64,000 nt of DNA, taken from assembly GCA_039654915.1 (NCBI GenBank), contig CM077597.1, positions 76,634,001-76,698,000 on the forward strand, given 5' to 3'. Shown in pieces: positions 1 through 14,123 of this stretch. The notes under the pieces are model-generated. The model saw nothing but the letters and a program-made list of their open reading frames with translations, was not told the origin of the DNA and did not search any database. Source of the DNA: Aquilaria yunnanensis (taxonomy: Eukaryota > Streptophyta > Magnoliopsida > Malvales > Thymelaeaceae). How positions within the stretch are numbered: the stretch's first letter is position 1; every line of letters begins with the position of its first letter. Position numbers and translations under genes: made by a program.

Positions 1-1119
1 GTTGCTCTTTTGTTGTCACCTCCTTGGACATACCACATTGGATGATCCTTGGACATACCACCTTGGATGATCCCATAATGTACCATTGCATCAATAATAG
101 AAACTTCGAGTTACATTCGAGGGGAGTAAGGTGAGAAGAGAATGTACAATGAGAGTAACAAGAGAAGGCACGACTCGCAAGCCATATTTACAAGTACAAC
201 CAATCAAGGGCTATAACCATGTACCATGCTTCAAACACCAATCAGCATATCATGTCAAATCGGCCTATATCTTAGCAGGCTTTTGCGGGTGCGGGGCGGG
301 GAGGGTTTGACTGGGTCGAGCCGGGTTTGCCTTTCAGTCCGGTCCCAATTTGGGCTGGGTTGACCTAGCCCAAGTCCCACCTGTTATGCCCAGCCTGGCC
401 CATTCGGACCCAATTACTTAACCATACAACAGAATTCCATAAAAAGGGCATTTAATCTTTATCAAGACATACGGGCATGAATCCCAGGATATTACTAGTA
501 CTAGCTCATTAATGATTTACTTAAAGGTTGATGTTGTGCTCTCGGAAATAAGCTAGTACTTATGTTGGAACTTGTGCGTTCATTTCAAGCTTGTTATCAA
601 ACATAGCCAAGTACGTGCATGGCAACTGAAACACCAAATCAAGTTTTAAAAACTTTGTTTATTATTCACATGTTTTTCATAACCAAGCATAGGCTTATAA
701 ACATACGATTATGCAATCCATCATCAACATTACTTAGGCCCAAAATGTTCATGACCACCAAAAGTCCAACAATTCATGTTCAAGCCATTAACACATAATA
801 TGGCAGAATGTTCTTAAAGTTCTTTTTTAACACAAGTTTGGTTACCTTACTTTCGGTGCCCGAACAGGCCGAATCCGAACCAAACTAGGGTTTTTGCAAC
901 TATTGCAAGAATCCTAATCCATATAGGTATCTCATACCTATCAATTTCGAGTTAATCTCATTAACCAATTAGTGTCATTTCTTCATATATGTCATATGTT
1001 CATTACGAGTTCCGGTTTCATGCATCATGAATCAATCTAATTAATCATGGCCGAAAAGCAATCGAACACATAACACCATGCGATTCAACACTCAATCCCG
1101 ATTTAGGGTTTCACCAATA
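1..1119 (-). mobile_element. Internal region of a minus-strand LTR retroelement (element A), running off the window
   Basis: This stretch lies downstream, on the minus strand, of the PBS at 1120-1131, so it should be the 5' untranslated or internal part of element A. I find no coding sequence in it. A GC-rich patch at about 285-415 contains repeated GGGCC/GGGTC-type words that resemble the subterminal sequence of the hAT element at 50.1 kb, but I could not find paired ends or a duplication. The element may be non-autonomous, or its coding part may lie outside the window. Confidence 0.5.
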
Positions 1120-1131
1120 GCTCTGATACCA
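1120..1131 (-). other. Primer-binding site of element A (initiator Met tRNA)
   Basis: The minus strand reads TGGTATCAGAGC here, the standard plant PBS complementary to the 3' end of initiator methionine tRNA. It starts one base after the LTR terminal CA, the normal spacing. This fixes the element's orientation as minus and the adjacent repeat as its 5' LTR. Confidence 0.85.
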
Positions 1132-1132
1132 C

Positions 1133-2531
1133 TGTTGGGTTTCAGGAGCCAAACAGTGCAGCGGAATTTAACCGAAACCCTCTAGGATCCAAGTGAAATG
1201 GGGTAAACTGGGTATTCAAAAATTTTCATACCTAATTTTCGGTTGAGATCTCTCACTCAACTGTTGAGTCGAATCACAAAACTTGAACAGTTGACGTATC
1301 CACACGAGCCTCTCAGGACCACCACACTTCCATCGCGTCCCGGTAGATACGTTTCTCTTGCGCTCACAGTGCTAGCTTGCGTCCTCTAAGGAATTGCAAG
1401 AGAAGAGTGCGGCTGTCCTTTTAAGAGGCTAGGGCAAGGAGACCTGCGAATTTCTCACTAGAAGTTGTATTTATAGTGAGACTCAACTTCCAGGCCTAAT
1501 GGGTTTCAAAGCCCTAATCCAATTAGGCTTTAATTTCAGGCTTAATAATGGCTCAACTATTGGGCCCATTATTAATACGAAATTATTGTGAAACCAAAAC
1601 CCAAATTATTAGCCCATGCACTCTAATGATCCAAATAGCTTTATGTGTGCGACCCAATAGGCTCTTACCACGTTGGCAATGATCATAAATCACATTTATG
1701 ATCATAAGCAATGAGCGGTGTCTAGCAACATATCATTGCTACCCAAGTGACAAGATTGTCGATGATTCGACTAAACCTTTATGATCATCACCGATATATG
1801 CCATTGTTCCTTTGTCCAATTTATCAAGACTAAGCACGAGACATGGAATGTGTCACTCTCGTATAGCCTAATCTTTGGTTTCTTGATTACCGAGTAGACC
1901 AACTTAAACTGATGACATTGATATCGTATATCAACTCATCCGAGCATGGCCATACATTTTTCTAAGTCTTACTCTATCAAGGGGCCCGAAGATATCACTC
2001 CCGTTACATAAGAAGGACAAATCCCATCTTGATCATACAAATCCCTCCGCATGATATGTGGCATACCCAATGACCTCCTTCAAGTTCACTCAGTTACGAG
2101 CAACAAAGGAAAGTATCAAAGTATGTGACTCACATGTAAGGAACCTTGATGATCTTAGGTCGAAGGACTACATATACCATGATCACTATGAGAATCACTT
2201 ATGACACTCATATAACGATCCATGTAGTGTTCTCATGGTGGGTCTGTCCGGTACACAAGTTCTCCAACTTGTACCTATATGCAGACTACATATCTCATAT
2301 TAGTCTTCACATATGCTAGTCGTTATGTATTATTACAACCCGCTCCACAATAATAGTAGACTAGGGACGTTTGAGAATATCATTATTCTAGGGTTACAAT
2401 TATGTTTGTTAAGTTATGCAGAAACAAAACAACAAACATAATTGCTGGATTAATGTCTTAATAAAATATTATGACTTAATGTGCAAAAATACAATCATCT
2501 CATGATTGGCCTTTTGGGCACAACACTAACA
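1133..2531 (-). repeat. 5' LTR of element A
   Basis: On the minus strand the repeat opens TGTTAGTGTTGTGCCC and closes ACCCAACA, directly followed by a Met-tRNA PBS. TG...CA ends, PBS adjacency and the length of about 1.4 kb all fit a plant LTR. The second LTR would lie to the left, outside the window, so neither a pair nor a TSD can be confirmed. There is no coding content; the short ORFs in it are not supported. Confidence 0.75.
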
Positions 2532-2868
2532 TATTGTCCTATTGGGGTAAGTCTGACGGTGATGTGCATGAAGATAAGGGCTGTCCTTACTACTGTGCGG
2601 GAAGCTATGGCTCGTGGTATTGACAATATCACAATTCTGACGAATTGCCTTCAAGGTTTTCTCCATATTGCTGATTATAATCCAGTTCACTTGGATGTAG
2701 AGGAAGGCATTAAAGAAATTCAACATCGAGTCAGCCAATTTCGAAGAGTCTCTCTATTGGCAGATTGTCGTTCAGTAGTTGATCGTGCTCACTGATTGGC
2801 CACTATAGCTCTTAGGTTAACTCTATCTGTGTAATTCTTTTCCTTTATGTATACAAAAAAAAAAAAAA
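2532..2868 (+). pseudogene. LINE 3' end: RNase H-like (RVT_3) fragment with poly(A)
   Basis: A frame running through 2570-2800 reads like the C-terminal part of the RNase H-like domain that ends many plant non-LTR retrotransposon ORF2 proteins: a VREAMARGIDNITI stretch followed by a SVVDRAH-like end. About 50 bases after the stop there is a poly(A) run (2852-2868), as expected at a LINE 3' end. It is 5'-truncated by element A's LTR. Other decayed LINE ends in this window look similar (13.7-14.1 kb and 45.8-46.4 kb). Confidence 0.55.
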
Positions 2869-3926
2869 ATGCTTGTTTGAAAAAATTCATTGATTTCATA
2901 TATAAATAAATGTCATGTTTCAGACTTTTAGTATAACAAAACATGCGTGGATGGCTACAAGGCCATCGATAATCACTTAATAATAAGGTTTCAAGGATTT
3001 GAAGTTGATAATAAATGGAGTCGAATCAAATCAAACCATAAAAGTACGATTTGTTTTCAGTTTTACTTTAGTTTTAGCTTCTAACTATATATAAAAGACT
3101 TTTTTTTTCTAGAAAATCAATTAAGTGTTATAAAGTATTAATAATATTATTAAATAACGTAAATATATATTAAAAATAATTAAGATGACTTTTTATGATT
3201 TTTAAATCAACTTTTATGAATTCTTAATTAATCAGACTAAGAAAAAAATCAATTGCCCATCGTTTCATAAACTCATCAAAAAGCAAATTATTTGATTTAG
3301 GTTTTAACCAAAACCAAATTGATTTAGCCATTTTGCTTTTGAACCAAATAGTGAACAATGGTTACCAATCTATACTATTAACCCCGAGTAAACCCAAAGG
3401 GTTAACCAGAATTTGGCCAAAATTAAATCTAAATAATCTGATTTAAACTTGACCCGATTCATTCAATTGTAATTCTTAGCTGTAGTTAGCACAGTTAGGC
3501 AATCCCAAAACTATCAACATAAACGTAAGGGCAAAAGAAGAACTATGAAAGATTGTGGAAGTAGCAGTTACTGCAGTGACCAATCTTCGGGGTGGAGAAG
3601 CAGCACTGCTCTAGAGCCATAGCACAAGGGCTGGTCGAGAATTCGTTCGCATCGTGAAGAAAGTCCTATTCATTTTTTCTTAATTTGCCTCAAATAGCCA
3701 GGCCAAGCCAAGAGGCCGGTGCCACAAAGTTAGCTCATGCACGGGCTCATTGAATCTTTCCAACACATTTGGGCAGATTGTCGGCAAAAATGGTGATGAA
3801 TGGCAACATTGGCTCGAGATAGTGATGAGGAAAATAAGTTGTTGATGGGAGCATTTGTACAGCAAATGCGAAAGCTTAGGGTGCATAATGAAACTTAGTT
3901 CAAAGTCAATAATGAAACTTAGTTCA
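2869..3926. other. AT-rich non-coding DNA
   Basis: I recognise no gene here. The composition is AT-rich to about 3450 and mixed afterwards. The last 45 bases before the solo LTR contain a direct repeat: the motif AATGAAACTTAGTTCAAAGT occurs twice back to back (about 3887-3931). Confidence 0.5.
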
Positions 3927-3931
3927 AAGTC

Positions 3932-6465
3932 TGTGACAGCTCTCCTAGTCAACTAATCAAGTAAGTGTTTATTTACTTTGATTAAGTGTTTATGAAATTA
4001 AGTACCTCAAATTAGCGCCTTTTTAAGCAAGTAACATAAGCTTAATCGAGTTAAGTGAGTTCCTAAGTGTGATTTGGCATAGTTAAGTCAAGACCATTAG
4101 TTGTTCTAGCTTTTAGAATCATCCTAGTAAGTTTTGACAACTCGTGGCACTAAGTGTTCTTTTTGAGCCATTTAGAACTTAAGTGGCTAAAGTGTTCAAG
4201 AAAATTAAGTTTGGGAAGCTTTTAGTACCTTTTAAAACAAAGAAAAGTTAGTTTTGAGAGTGAGTTAGTGACCTATTTGAAGCTTTTGAGAGTATGAGGA
4301 CTTAAGTGCAAGGGGAGGGAAGTTGCTTATTAAGCTTATAAACTAAGTTTTCTTCTTCTTCTTCTTCACTTAGCCAATTGTTCCATGCTCCCAAAATTCG
4401 TAGCCCCACTTTCCTCTCAAATTTGGCAGCTCAAACTTCCATTTTCTTGCAAGTTTTCATTGAAGTAAGGGTGCCCAAGGTGTTAGAAAGATCACTAAGC
4501 CCCGTTGCTAGTGTTCTTGCTTCATTTGATCTTTGGAGCTTGTTTTGGAATCCAATTTTCGTAGGTAAGCTTCTTGAGATCATTTGGTGTGATTATAGGT
4601 TGTTTCTAGAGCTAGAAATGGTCTTGGTTTGATTGGTTTGGGTGCCAAATTGCTTTGGTTTTAGGCTTGGAACTCAAGGAAGCTCAATTGAGCTTAGGAG
4701 GCTTTGTTGCATTGCTTGCTTGTGTGCTAAAATTGAGGTAAGGGTTCAAGTAATTAAGCTCAAATAATGCATGGTTTTGTAGCTTTGTGTGTTGGGATGA
4801 ATTAGAAACAAGACCCATTAAGTTTGGATTAGAAATGAGAGAGTTTGAGTAGCTTGTGTACAAGAGTGACGGTGTCGCATAAACCCAGAAAAATTGAGTT
4901 GGCGACGCGTCGCCAATTCGTCCGTGAATTGGCGCCGCGGCGCCAAGAAGCGAAATTGTGCACAGAGCGTTTGTTCGGCGGCGCCGCGTCGCCAAAAGCA
5001 TTTGCTCTTTGGCGCCCGCGTCGCCAAGTGCAAAATTGGCCTCGATTTCCGGCCATCCTAAGATTAACTTAGACTCTCGGTTTCTATCCCTAGGCTATTC
5101 TAAGACGTTCCATAGCCTCGGTTGGGTCTAGAATTCATTCCTAAGGCGGGAATTGTGCGTTATTTGGAAGGTAGTCAAGTTGTGTGGTTAAGTGTAAAAG
5201 AAATGTGACTTGGTGGCTAAGTAACTCATAGTATTTAAGCTTTTAAATGGAAATTAAGGGGATTAAGTGGGTTTTTAGACTCTTTATTGGCCGTATAGAG
5301 TATCAATTACATATGGTCAATAGAGAGAAAAACCTAAGTCGATCCCAACCAAGCCATTTGGTTTGGTAAGTGAGCCACTAGTAGTATTTTGAGTTAAACC
5401 TTGAGGGTTTGACTAGTTAAACCACATAGTAAGACTACCCTGTACAATAAATTAAGGGTAAAGGCGGGTAAGTTTGAGATAGGTGACGACCTACTCTAGA
5501 ACCCGTAGATGGGACTTAATTGAGGTAAAGTGTCCGGGATACGAGGGCCAGTATCTCAAGTACCTCAGCCGTTTGAGCTCACGGCAAGAATTAAAGCACT
5601 TAAAGTGCAGAAAGTCCCAAGTGCATGTGTTGTGTGCATTTCATACCATACATCCATACACTGCATTTCTGGCATTTTGTTGATTGTTTGTTGTTTGAAT
5701 TGCATGTTTGATTGCTTGGTTGCCATATTGCATATTTGTTGCATATTTCTTTGCAGGTATTTAAGAAGGGAATCCTTACTGAGTACCTTTAAGTACTCAT
5801 TCCCTTAGTTTTATTGTGCAGGATCTAATCCCGGGCCTAATCACTGAGGTGATAGTCGAGGCCTAAGCTTTCTGTTTTGCAGGTATTTTATTGAGAATCC
5901 TAGTGATTCTAGTTTCTTGCAGTATAAGTTATGTGCTAACCAAGTTGTGCCTTTACAGTGTAGAGGCTAAGAGTACACAAGAACAAGGTCTAGTGAAGGG
6001 CTACACTTGGAGCTTGGCTTGCTCAAGGTGGGCTCAAGTAAATGATCTTAGTTAGTAGTAATTTTGTCTCTTGTACATAGTACTTTGTGTACTAAGTAAG
6101 TTGCCTCTATTGGGATACATTAGGATGTAAATCCATCTTGTTACTTTTGGGTGCATGCTAGAGTTGTAATGTATGCACAAAACTGTTACTTGTAGTTAAA
6201 GCAACTAGTATTTCAATGACTTGGTACGTTTTCAGTATGTTTTAATGAAATGCTCGAGCAATGTTTTAATTCAAGACTTTTAAATTTCGGTTGCATTGCC
6301 AAGTCAGAAGCATGCATAACTTAATCTGAGTAGGCTAAGCAACTAGTTGCATATAAATTGTTTTAATTTATATTAACGAGTAATAGTTAGCCAATTGTAA
6401 TTAGTGGGATTCATTATCTCTAAGAGCCTACAAGATTAGGGGCACTGGGGCCCCGTTCCGTCACA
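3932..6465 (+). repeat. Solo LTR 1 of the Ty3/gypsy D family
   Basis: A 2534-bp repeat opening TGTGACAGCTCTC and closing CCGTTCCGTCACA (TGTGAC...GTCACA inverted ends), flanked on both sides by the exact 5-bp duplication AAGTC (3927-3931 and 6466-6470). No internal element sequence accompanies it, so it is a solo LTR left by LTR-LTR recombination. It matches the LTR of element D (23,309 onward) and, inverted, solo LTR 2. At 4900-5035 it carries a cluster of CpG-rich palindromic words (GGCGACGCGTCGCC and variants). The ORFs across that cluster are by-products of the palindromes. Confidence 0.92.
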
Positions 6466-6470
6466 AAGTC

Positions 6471-7263
6471 AATGCATTGTTTGTTACTTTTGAATGTTTA
6501 TTAACGTCCCGCCCTTTTGACATAATGGCTATAAAGCTCAATGGCACATATAGGGAGATATAGAGTTTGACTCCGCTCTCCCAACTTCCTAAATGACATC
6601 ACAAATAAGTTGGTTTGGTTATTTTTTGGGTCTCAACAAACATGACATTTCTCTTTTTTTAATTACAGTAATAATATATAATAGTATATGAGAAAATGAA
6701 AAAGTGAAAAAAATAAAAAAGAACTAGAAGAATTGAAAAAAAGAAAAAAAGTGAAAATGTGGGAAAATACGAAGCAAAAGCTGGGATTCACGACTCAAAT
6801 TGGCGTCCCCTTATATTTCTCCATAGGCATCAGAAACACCATCAAATGCAAAGAGATGTCTCAAATGCATGAAATAACGTATTTAAATTAAATTGGCAGC
6901 TGCCTCAAAGATTTAGTAACATGGTGTAGAAGTGTGATTGCCTGATTTCTGAATATTGAGCTGAAATATCAATTAATAAATTTCATAAGGATGATGTACG
7001 GTATTAGTTAAGTTTATGTAAAACTTTCTCCTAAAAAAAGTTACTATCAAAATGAAAAAAACAGGAAAGCTAATGCTAATAAGTATTAATCCGTAATCCT
7101 TATCCAGAAAAGGGCATTTCGTCATTTTGGAACAATTTCCCGCCATCGCGTGCTCTTCCCGTTAGAACCCTTTATCGGGAAGCTGCAAATTCAGTTGAGC
7201 TCTTCATTTCTCTCCCTCTAAAACCACATCCAGGAGAAACGGAAGAGACGAAGAGAAGGAAAC
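6471..7263. promoter_or_regulatory. Upstream region of the peroxidase-like gene
   Basis: This is AT-rich, non-coding sequence between solo LTR 1 and the peroxidase start codon. The 60 bases before the ATG are a purine-rich leader typical of a plant 5' UTR. I cannot point to a convincing TATA box. Confidence 0.35.
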
Positions 7264-9371
<2,108 letters not shown>

Positions 9372-9878
9372 ACTGAAGGAAATGATCTATATAGGTGTTG
9401 AGGATTTGGGGCTCTTTGTTGCTGCTGCTGAAAAGGTTTAATGGGACAGAAATGGAATTGCTGTTTTGAGCAATTGTTTTGGCATCCTTTTGATTGAACG
9501 TGCCAATATATAATTTGTGACCCGTTCAAGTTTGTCTGTCAAATGCACCCATCCCCTCTACCTTCCGTTTGTTGTGCTATATAGTCGCCAACTTTGAAAT
9601 TGTCATCTTTTTGTTGAACATTTAAAGATTTACAAAATTTTAGGAAAATTAACAGAAAAATGATAAAAATTAACAAAAAAATTTAATAAATATCATATAT
9701 AATGCCAAGGAACAAAGTAGTGTATGGTATGATTTCATATTTTGCATATTTAATAAAACAATCACACTTGGAATATTAAAAGAGTAGATAAGCTGTAAAT
9801 GGTCTGAGTTATATTAATTCTACTACTATACATGAGATTGCTTTATAGCCTTAAAATGAATGGATTAATCCCGGATAA
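9372..9878. other. Non-coding DNA 3' of the peroxidase
   Basis: No gene is recognised. The sequence becomes AT-rich from about 9600. The first part may include the 3' UTR of the peroxidase transcript. Confidence 0.4.
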
Positions 9879-10289
9879 TCAATTGGTGAATTCACTGGGC
9901 TGGTCAATCATTAACCCAGTGGCGGTGGCGACAGTAATTTCCTTGCACCCCAATCGGGGCGCTTGAACGGTCTCGTCCTCCGACACCTTGTTTCGATAAG
10001 GAAAATGCCAGAGTGATGATCTGATGGACTGACAGATGCATGTAGGCCCGCAGCGACGGACACATGAGCAGTCTAAGGACCCTTTTGATAATAACCTTGT
10101 ACCTCCACGCGGAAGCGCCATATGTACTGGATGCCAAGCATGTCGGTGCCAGCCGGAGGGGGCGCAGGACATGACACAAATTGCTACAACTTCCAACATT
10201 CTCCAGCACGACTTGGAATTCTCTCCGTCATTATCTTCGATTTTGAGCGGCTTCTGATCTCGACCAGCATCTATATATATATTTGCCAT
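9879..10289 (-). CDS. Unrecognised small ORF (136 aa) in a GC-richer island
   Basis: An ATG-initiated minus-strand ORF starts at 10289 and covers an island clearly richer in GC than the surrounding AT-rich DNA. It is cysteine-containing, with several Cys in its middle third (a CSCVRRCGPTCIC stretch). I see no signal peptide, membrane segment or known domain. A second minus-strand frame of 101 aa overlaps it, so the reading frame is uncertain. It may be an exon of an unrecognised gene or a fortuitous ORF in an old gene fragment. Confidence 0.2.
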   Translation of the reverse strand: MANIYIDAGRDQKPLKIEDNDGENSKSCWRMLEVVAICVMSCAPSGWHRHAWHPVHMALPRGGTRLLSKGSLDCSCVRRCGPTCICQSIRSSLWHFPYRNKVSEDETVQAPRLGCKEITVATATGLMIDQPSEFTN

Positions 10290-13251
10290 GTAACTTGGTA
10301 GAATCTTTTTTCAACCAGAAGGGTTGCAAATTAATTATTGATTCGGTCGTGGGAGGATTGCTAGGTGAGGGCTTTGGAGAAGGTAGCTAGCCAAAGAGGG
10401 CATATCGATTTCAGTTGGGAGTTGGAATTCTACCCCTTCCCAGTACGCCTTCAAATTTCCATTCAATCCTAATGCGAAAAGGCCTCTGCTTCTTAAGGAT
10501 CTTGGCCCTCACACAAACCACACATGACCTCTATCGCTTTTATGCTTCAACTTGAGTTAGTTCGTGCAACAATTGTTAACAATATTACCATTATTATACT
10601 GTTTTATTGTTTTATTGTTTTGAGACACTTCTTATTTCACTTTTACTAAACATTTTTTGTAGAACCTCATTCAAATTAGTAATCAGTTGGAGTGTGTGCG
10701 TATATATATTAGCACTAGAACAATAAAAGGGACCCCTAAATTTACCACTAAATTTTAGTTTTTTCCTACAAACTTGTCCGTGATTGATTTAATATTATAG
10801 AATCAAGTACCATATGTAATTTTTTTATTTTTTGCATTAATCTTATCTTTAATGGCTACAACTCCTAGATTGTTAGTAGATTTTTTTTTTTTTTTTGCAT
10901 CAAACATGCTACCCTTTTTTTTCCTACTACTATCAAATAATATCTCAAGTACAATATATATTTTATAAAACTTAAAATTTCAACTTAACAAGTGTAGCCA
11001 AAGTTTGTTATACTATAAAAAATATTTTTGAATATAAAATTTTTGTCAATTAAGGTTTTTTTTTCAACTTGGATGAATATATACTACATATTTGCTCCAT
11101 TTTAGAGCAATAATATAATTCATGTATGATTCAAGCACCTATTATGAAATAATAAAAAAAATTATCATTGTAGCAAAGTTCATTAGGAAAAATGTTAGGA
11201 GAAAAAATTCTTTGCTGTTAGAACTATAATAAAAGGGGACTTTTTGCCAATTTTTTTTTTACATTTTTCAATGTATTAAAATATTGGAAAAATTAGGAGA
11301 ATTATTTTCTACATAGTCATCCCTTTTAATATTGTATCACAAATTTTTATTTTTAGCAACTAACTCTTTTTCTATATTAAATAATATTAAAATTTTTTTA
11401 TTTTTAATTTTTTAGAGCTAATCAAATCTTACAAGTTGTATCAAATTAAGTAGAAGTAATTTTGTTTGAGGATTATATTTTATGGTAGAGACTCATAGCC
11501 TGAAAGTAGTTTTGGAGTTGTTAAAAGATGAATTAAAAGTTTATATTGTAATAGCAAGTTTTTATATTACCTGAGATTAATTATAATAAAGAGAGAAGTA
11601 TGGAAGTTTATATGTTCAAAAGTTATAATAAAATTAATAACATTACATACTTTTAGGTCTTAACTATAGTTTCTAACCACATAATAAGGGATTGTATAAC
11701 AAAGAACAAAATTAGAGGATTCTTAAGAGGAAATATAATAAGTTTTAGTACAACAAAAAAAAATTTTAACATGTACTCTATGCATTGGATCAAAATTTTA
11801 TTCATTTTTACCCAAAATATAATTTTGTTGTAACTTTATCATTTTTTCATTGTCATAATACTGAATTCCTATAGTTTCACATTTGACTTTGATACACAAA
11901 ACTCTTTAAATATGAAACACATTCTGAAATTTTCTTTTTTGTTTTTTGAAAAATAGTATTGTTCTATTGAGTTTACTAAGTTAATATTTTTCTTTATTCG
12001 GTTAATCAAAACTTTAATGTATTTCTAATATTTAAAATTTGAACACAATTGTATCATTTATAAATTATTTATATTAGGAACATAAGATAAGATTTGAAAA
12101 TAAAAAAAATAGAAAAAAATAATGATTATTTTCTTTTTTATGGAAAAAACTAAAAAATGCCACTAAATTTAAAATTTTGTAACAGACATGTCTTTGATTT
12201 ATATGACTATTAAACATGCCTAAAGCGTGATGTTTATCAATTTATTTACCTTTTAGACTTTAAATATTTTTATCAGAACCTAAAAGTGCAACTTAAAATC
12301 TGCATATATCTATATATAATAAAATGCACAAAAATATAATGTGACTAAACATTAAATTATAGATTATTGGTTTTCATTTTAGGCACTAGAAATTTATTCT
12401 ATTTTAAAGAGTCTATTTTCCTTTGGTTGACTAATTATATTCTAAGAATAATAGGTAAGACTAGGTTTTCAAACCTCAGTAAGGTGAGTATATTTTCTAA
12501 ATCAATATGAAGCATTAATTACTCAAAAAGATAAAACAGCTACAAAAGCATTGACCTTACTATTTTGAACTATCAAATTTACTAGGCCATAAAATAGAGG
12601 ATAAGTGTAGATTTAAAACTTTGAGGATGAGTGTTTTTATTAAATGTCAAGAGTCATGTAATTAAGTTTTTTTAATAATGTATAGCTACTTGTAATTACA
12701 TGTCTTTGAAAAAACTAAACATTTGCTTACCAAGTCTATATATACTTTAACATCATGACCCATATTTATGCCATACATATTAAAAAAATTATTTTTGCTT
12801 GAGTTTCTTATTGAATGTCCAACCTATAGACTTAGCATATGTCTATTTTTTTTTAAACTAAACCGCAAAACATTTATTAAAAACTTAGCTTATATCTCTT
12901 TAAAAAGTCAAAGTTTTCTAATACATTAACAGTAAATCTGTTTAATTGTTTGAGTTAACTAACATAAGATGTTTATTTTAATCATTAGGTTTCTTAATCT
13001 AAAGTATAAAAATTAAGATAAAATTGATTAACTTGATTTTTAATAGAATTTCTAAATACATAATATCATTAATTTCATTAAATTAAGATTTTTTTCCTAA
13101 AAAATTGGATAATATTAATTTTAAATTTCACACTGAGAAGAGAAATTTTGACATCTTTAATAAGATAGTAAAAGTACTCTACCATCATAAGTAAAAAAAA
13201 ATTCTATCAAGTTTTTTGTGGCCAGTATTACCTATAGCATATTCTACATTA

Positions 13252-13308
<57 letters not shown>

Positions 13309-13614
13309 CATAATTACTATTACTACTACTACTATTACCACTATATCTTTATTATTTATAATAAATAGAAGTCAACTACAATGAGCAATCTTTTGTAATG
13401 GATGGTACATGTTAGTGAAATTATGATGAAATATTATAATAAAAAACTATGTCAAAAATAGAAAAATGAAACTAATAAGAAATATATAAAAAAAATTAAA
13501 ACCATTATTGCTACTATTTATTTTGAAAATGATAATTAGAATTATAATTATTTGAGTAAAAACAACTTAGTATTTTGATTCACATGCAACGCGTATGTGC
13601 ATTTACTAGAATAT
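10290..13614. other. Long AT-rich intergenic DNA with simple repeats
   Basis: No coding sequence, RNA gene or TE domain is recognised across this stretch. It is strongly AT-rich with many poly(A) and poly(T) runs. An (ATT)n microsatellite of about 57 bp occupies 13252-13308. The composition resembles old TE-derived or matrix-attachment-like DNA, but nothing here proves that. Confidence 0.5.
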
Positions 13615-13654
13615 ATGTGTGTGTGTGTGTTGGGGGGGGGGGGGGGGGAGGGGG
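13615..13654. repeat. (TG)n plus poly-G tract
   Basis: A TG dinucleotide run (13615-13631) passes directly into 17 consecutive G (13632-13648), then A and five G. It is a simple-sequence tract just upstream of a LINE fragment. Its exact length is liable to assembly error. Confidence 0.7.
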
Positions 13655-13679
13655 TGCTGCAACTTTTTTCCTCCTTGCC

Positions 13680-14123
13680 CAAGACTTTGATTGAATTTTT
13701 GCTCGTGATTCAGCTGGTTCACTGCTACTTATTTTCTTGTTATCTTTTGAGAAGTGGAGTGTTCAATCTACTATAATGGAAGCTATGGCCATTCTTCATG
13801 GCCTTGTTGAAGCAAAGGCAAGAGGATTTTAAATGATCATTGTAGAATTTGATGTTGCTACTTTGGTTCATGATTTGCATAGCAAGGATGGTCTTACTCT
13901 TCGAACTTGTGGGGTTATTTTAGATAATATTTGTTGTTTCTGCTCTTTTTTTCCATAGTATTCTTTTGTTTATGTTTCTTGCTATTTAAACTCGGTTGTG
14001 CACTCAATAACCTATTTGGGTCTCTTTGTAATTAGCTGTATTGATTGGCTTGATCCATACCCTATGTGGTTTGACTATACTCTCTCTAATTAATGAATGC
14101 ACATAGATTATTTCAAAAAAAAA
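13680..14123 (+). pseudogene. LINE 3' end: RNase H-like (RVT_3) remnant with poly(A)
   Basis: The frame through 13770-13930 reads as an RNase H-like domain of a plant non-LTR element (EAMAILHGLVEAKARGF, then MIIVEFDVATLVHDL), followed by a decayed C-terminal block with an NSVVHSIT motif and a poly(A) run at 14115-14123. There are in-frame stops and the 5' part is missing, so it is a truncated dead copy. It supplied RNase H for target-primed reverse transcription when intact. Confidence 0.6.

Noticed and set aside
2526..2738. Minus-strand ORF opposite the LINE fragment
   Set aside because: It is a shadow of the RVT_3-like frame on the plus strand.
4684..5072. Overlapping ORFs with ATRRQ/GDASP-like motifs on both strands
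   Set aside because: They are translations of the CpG palindromes in the LTR; the same words read similarly on both strands. The same applies to 16542-17032 and 24233-24427.
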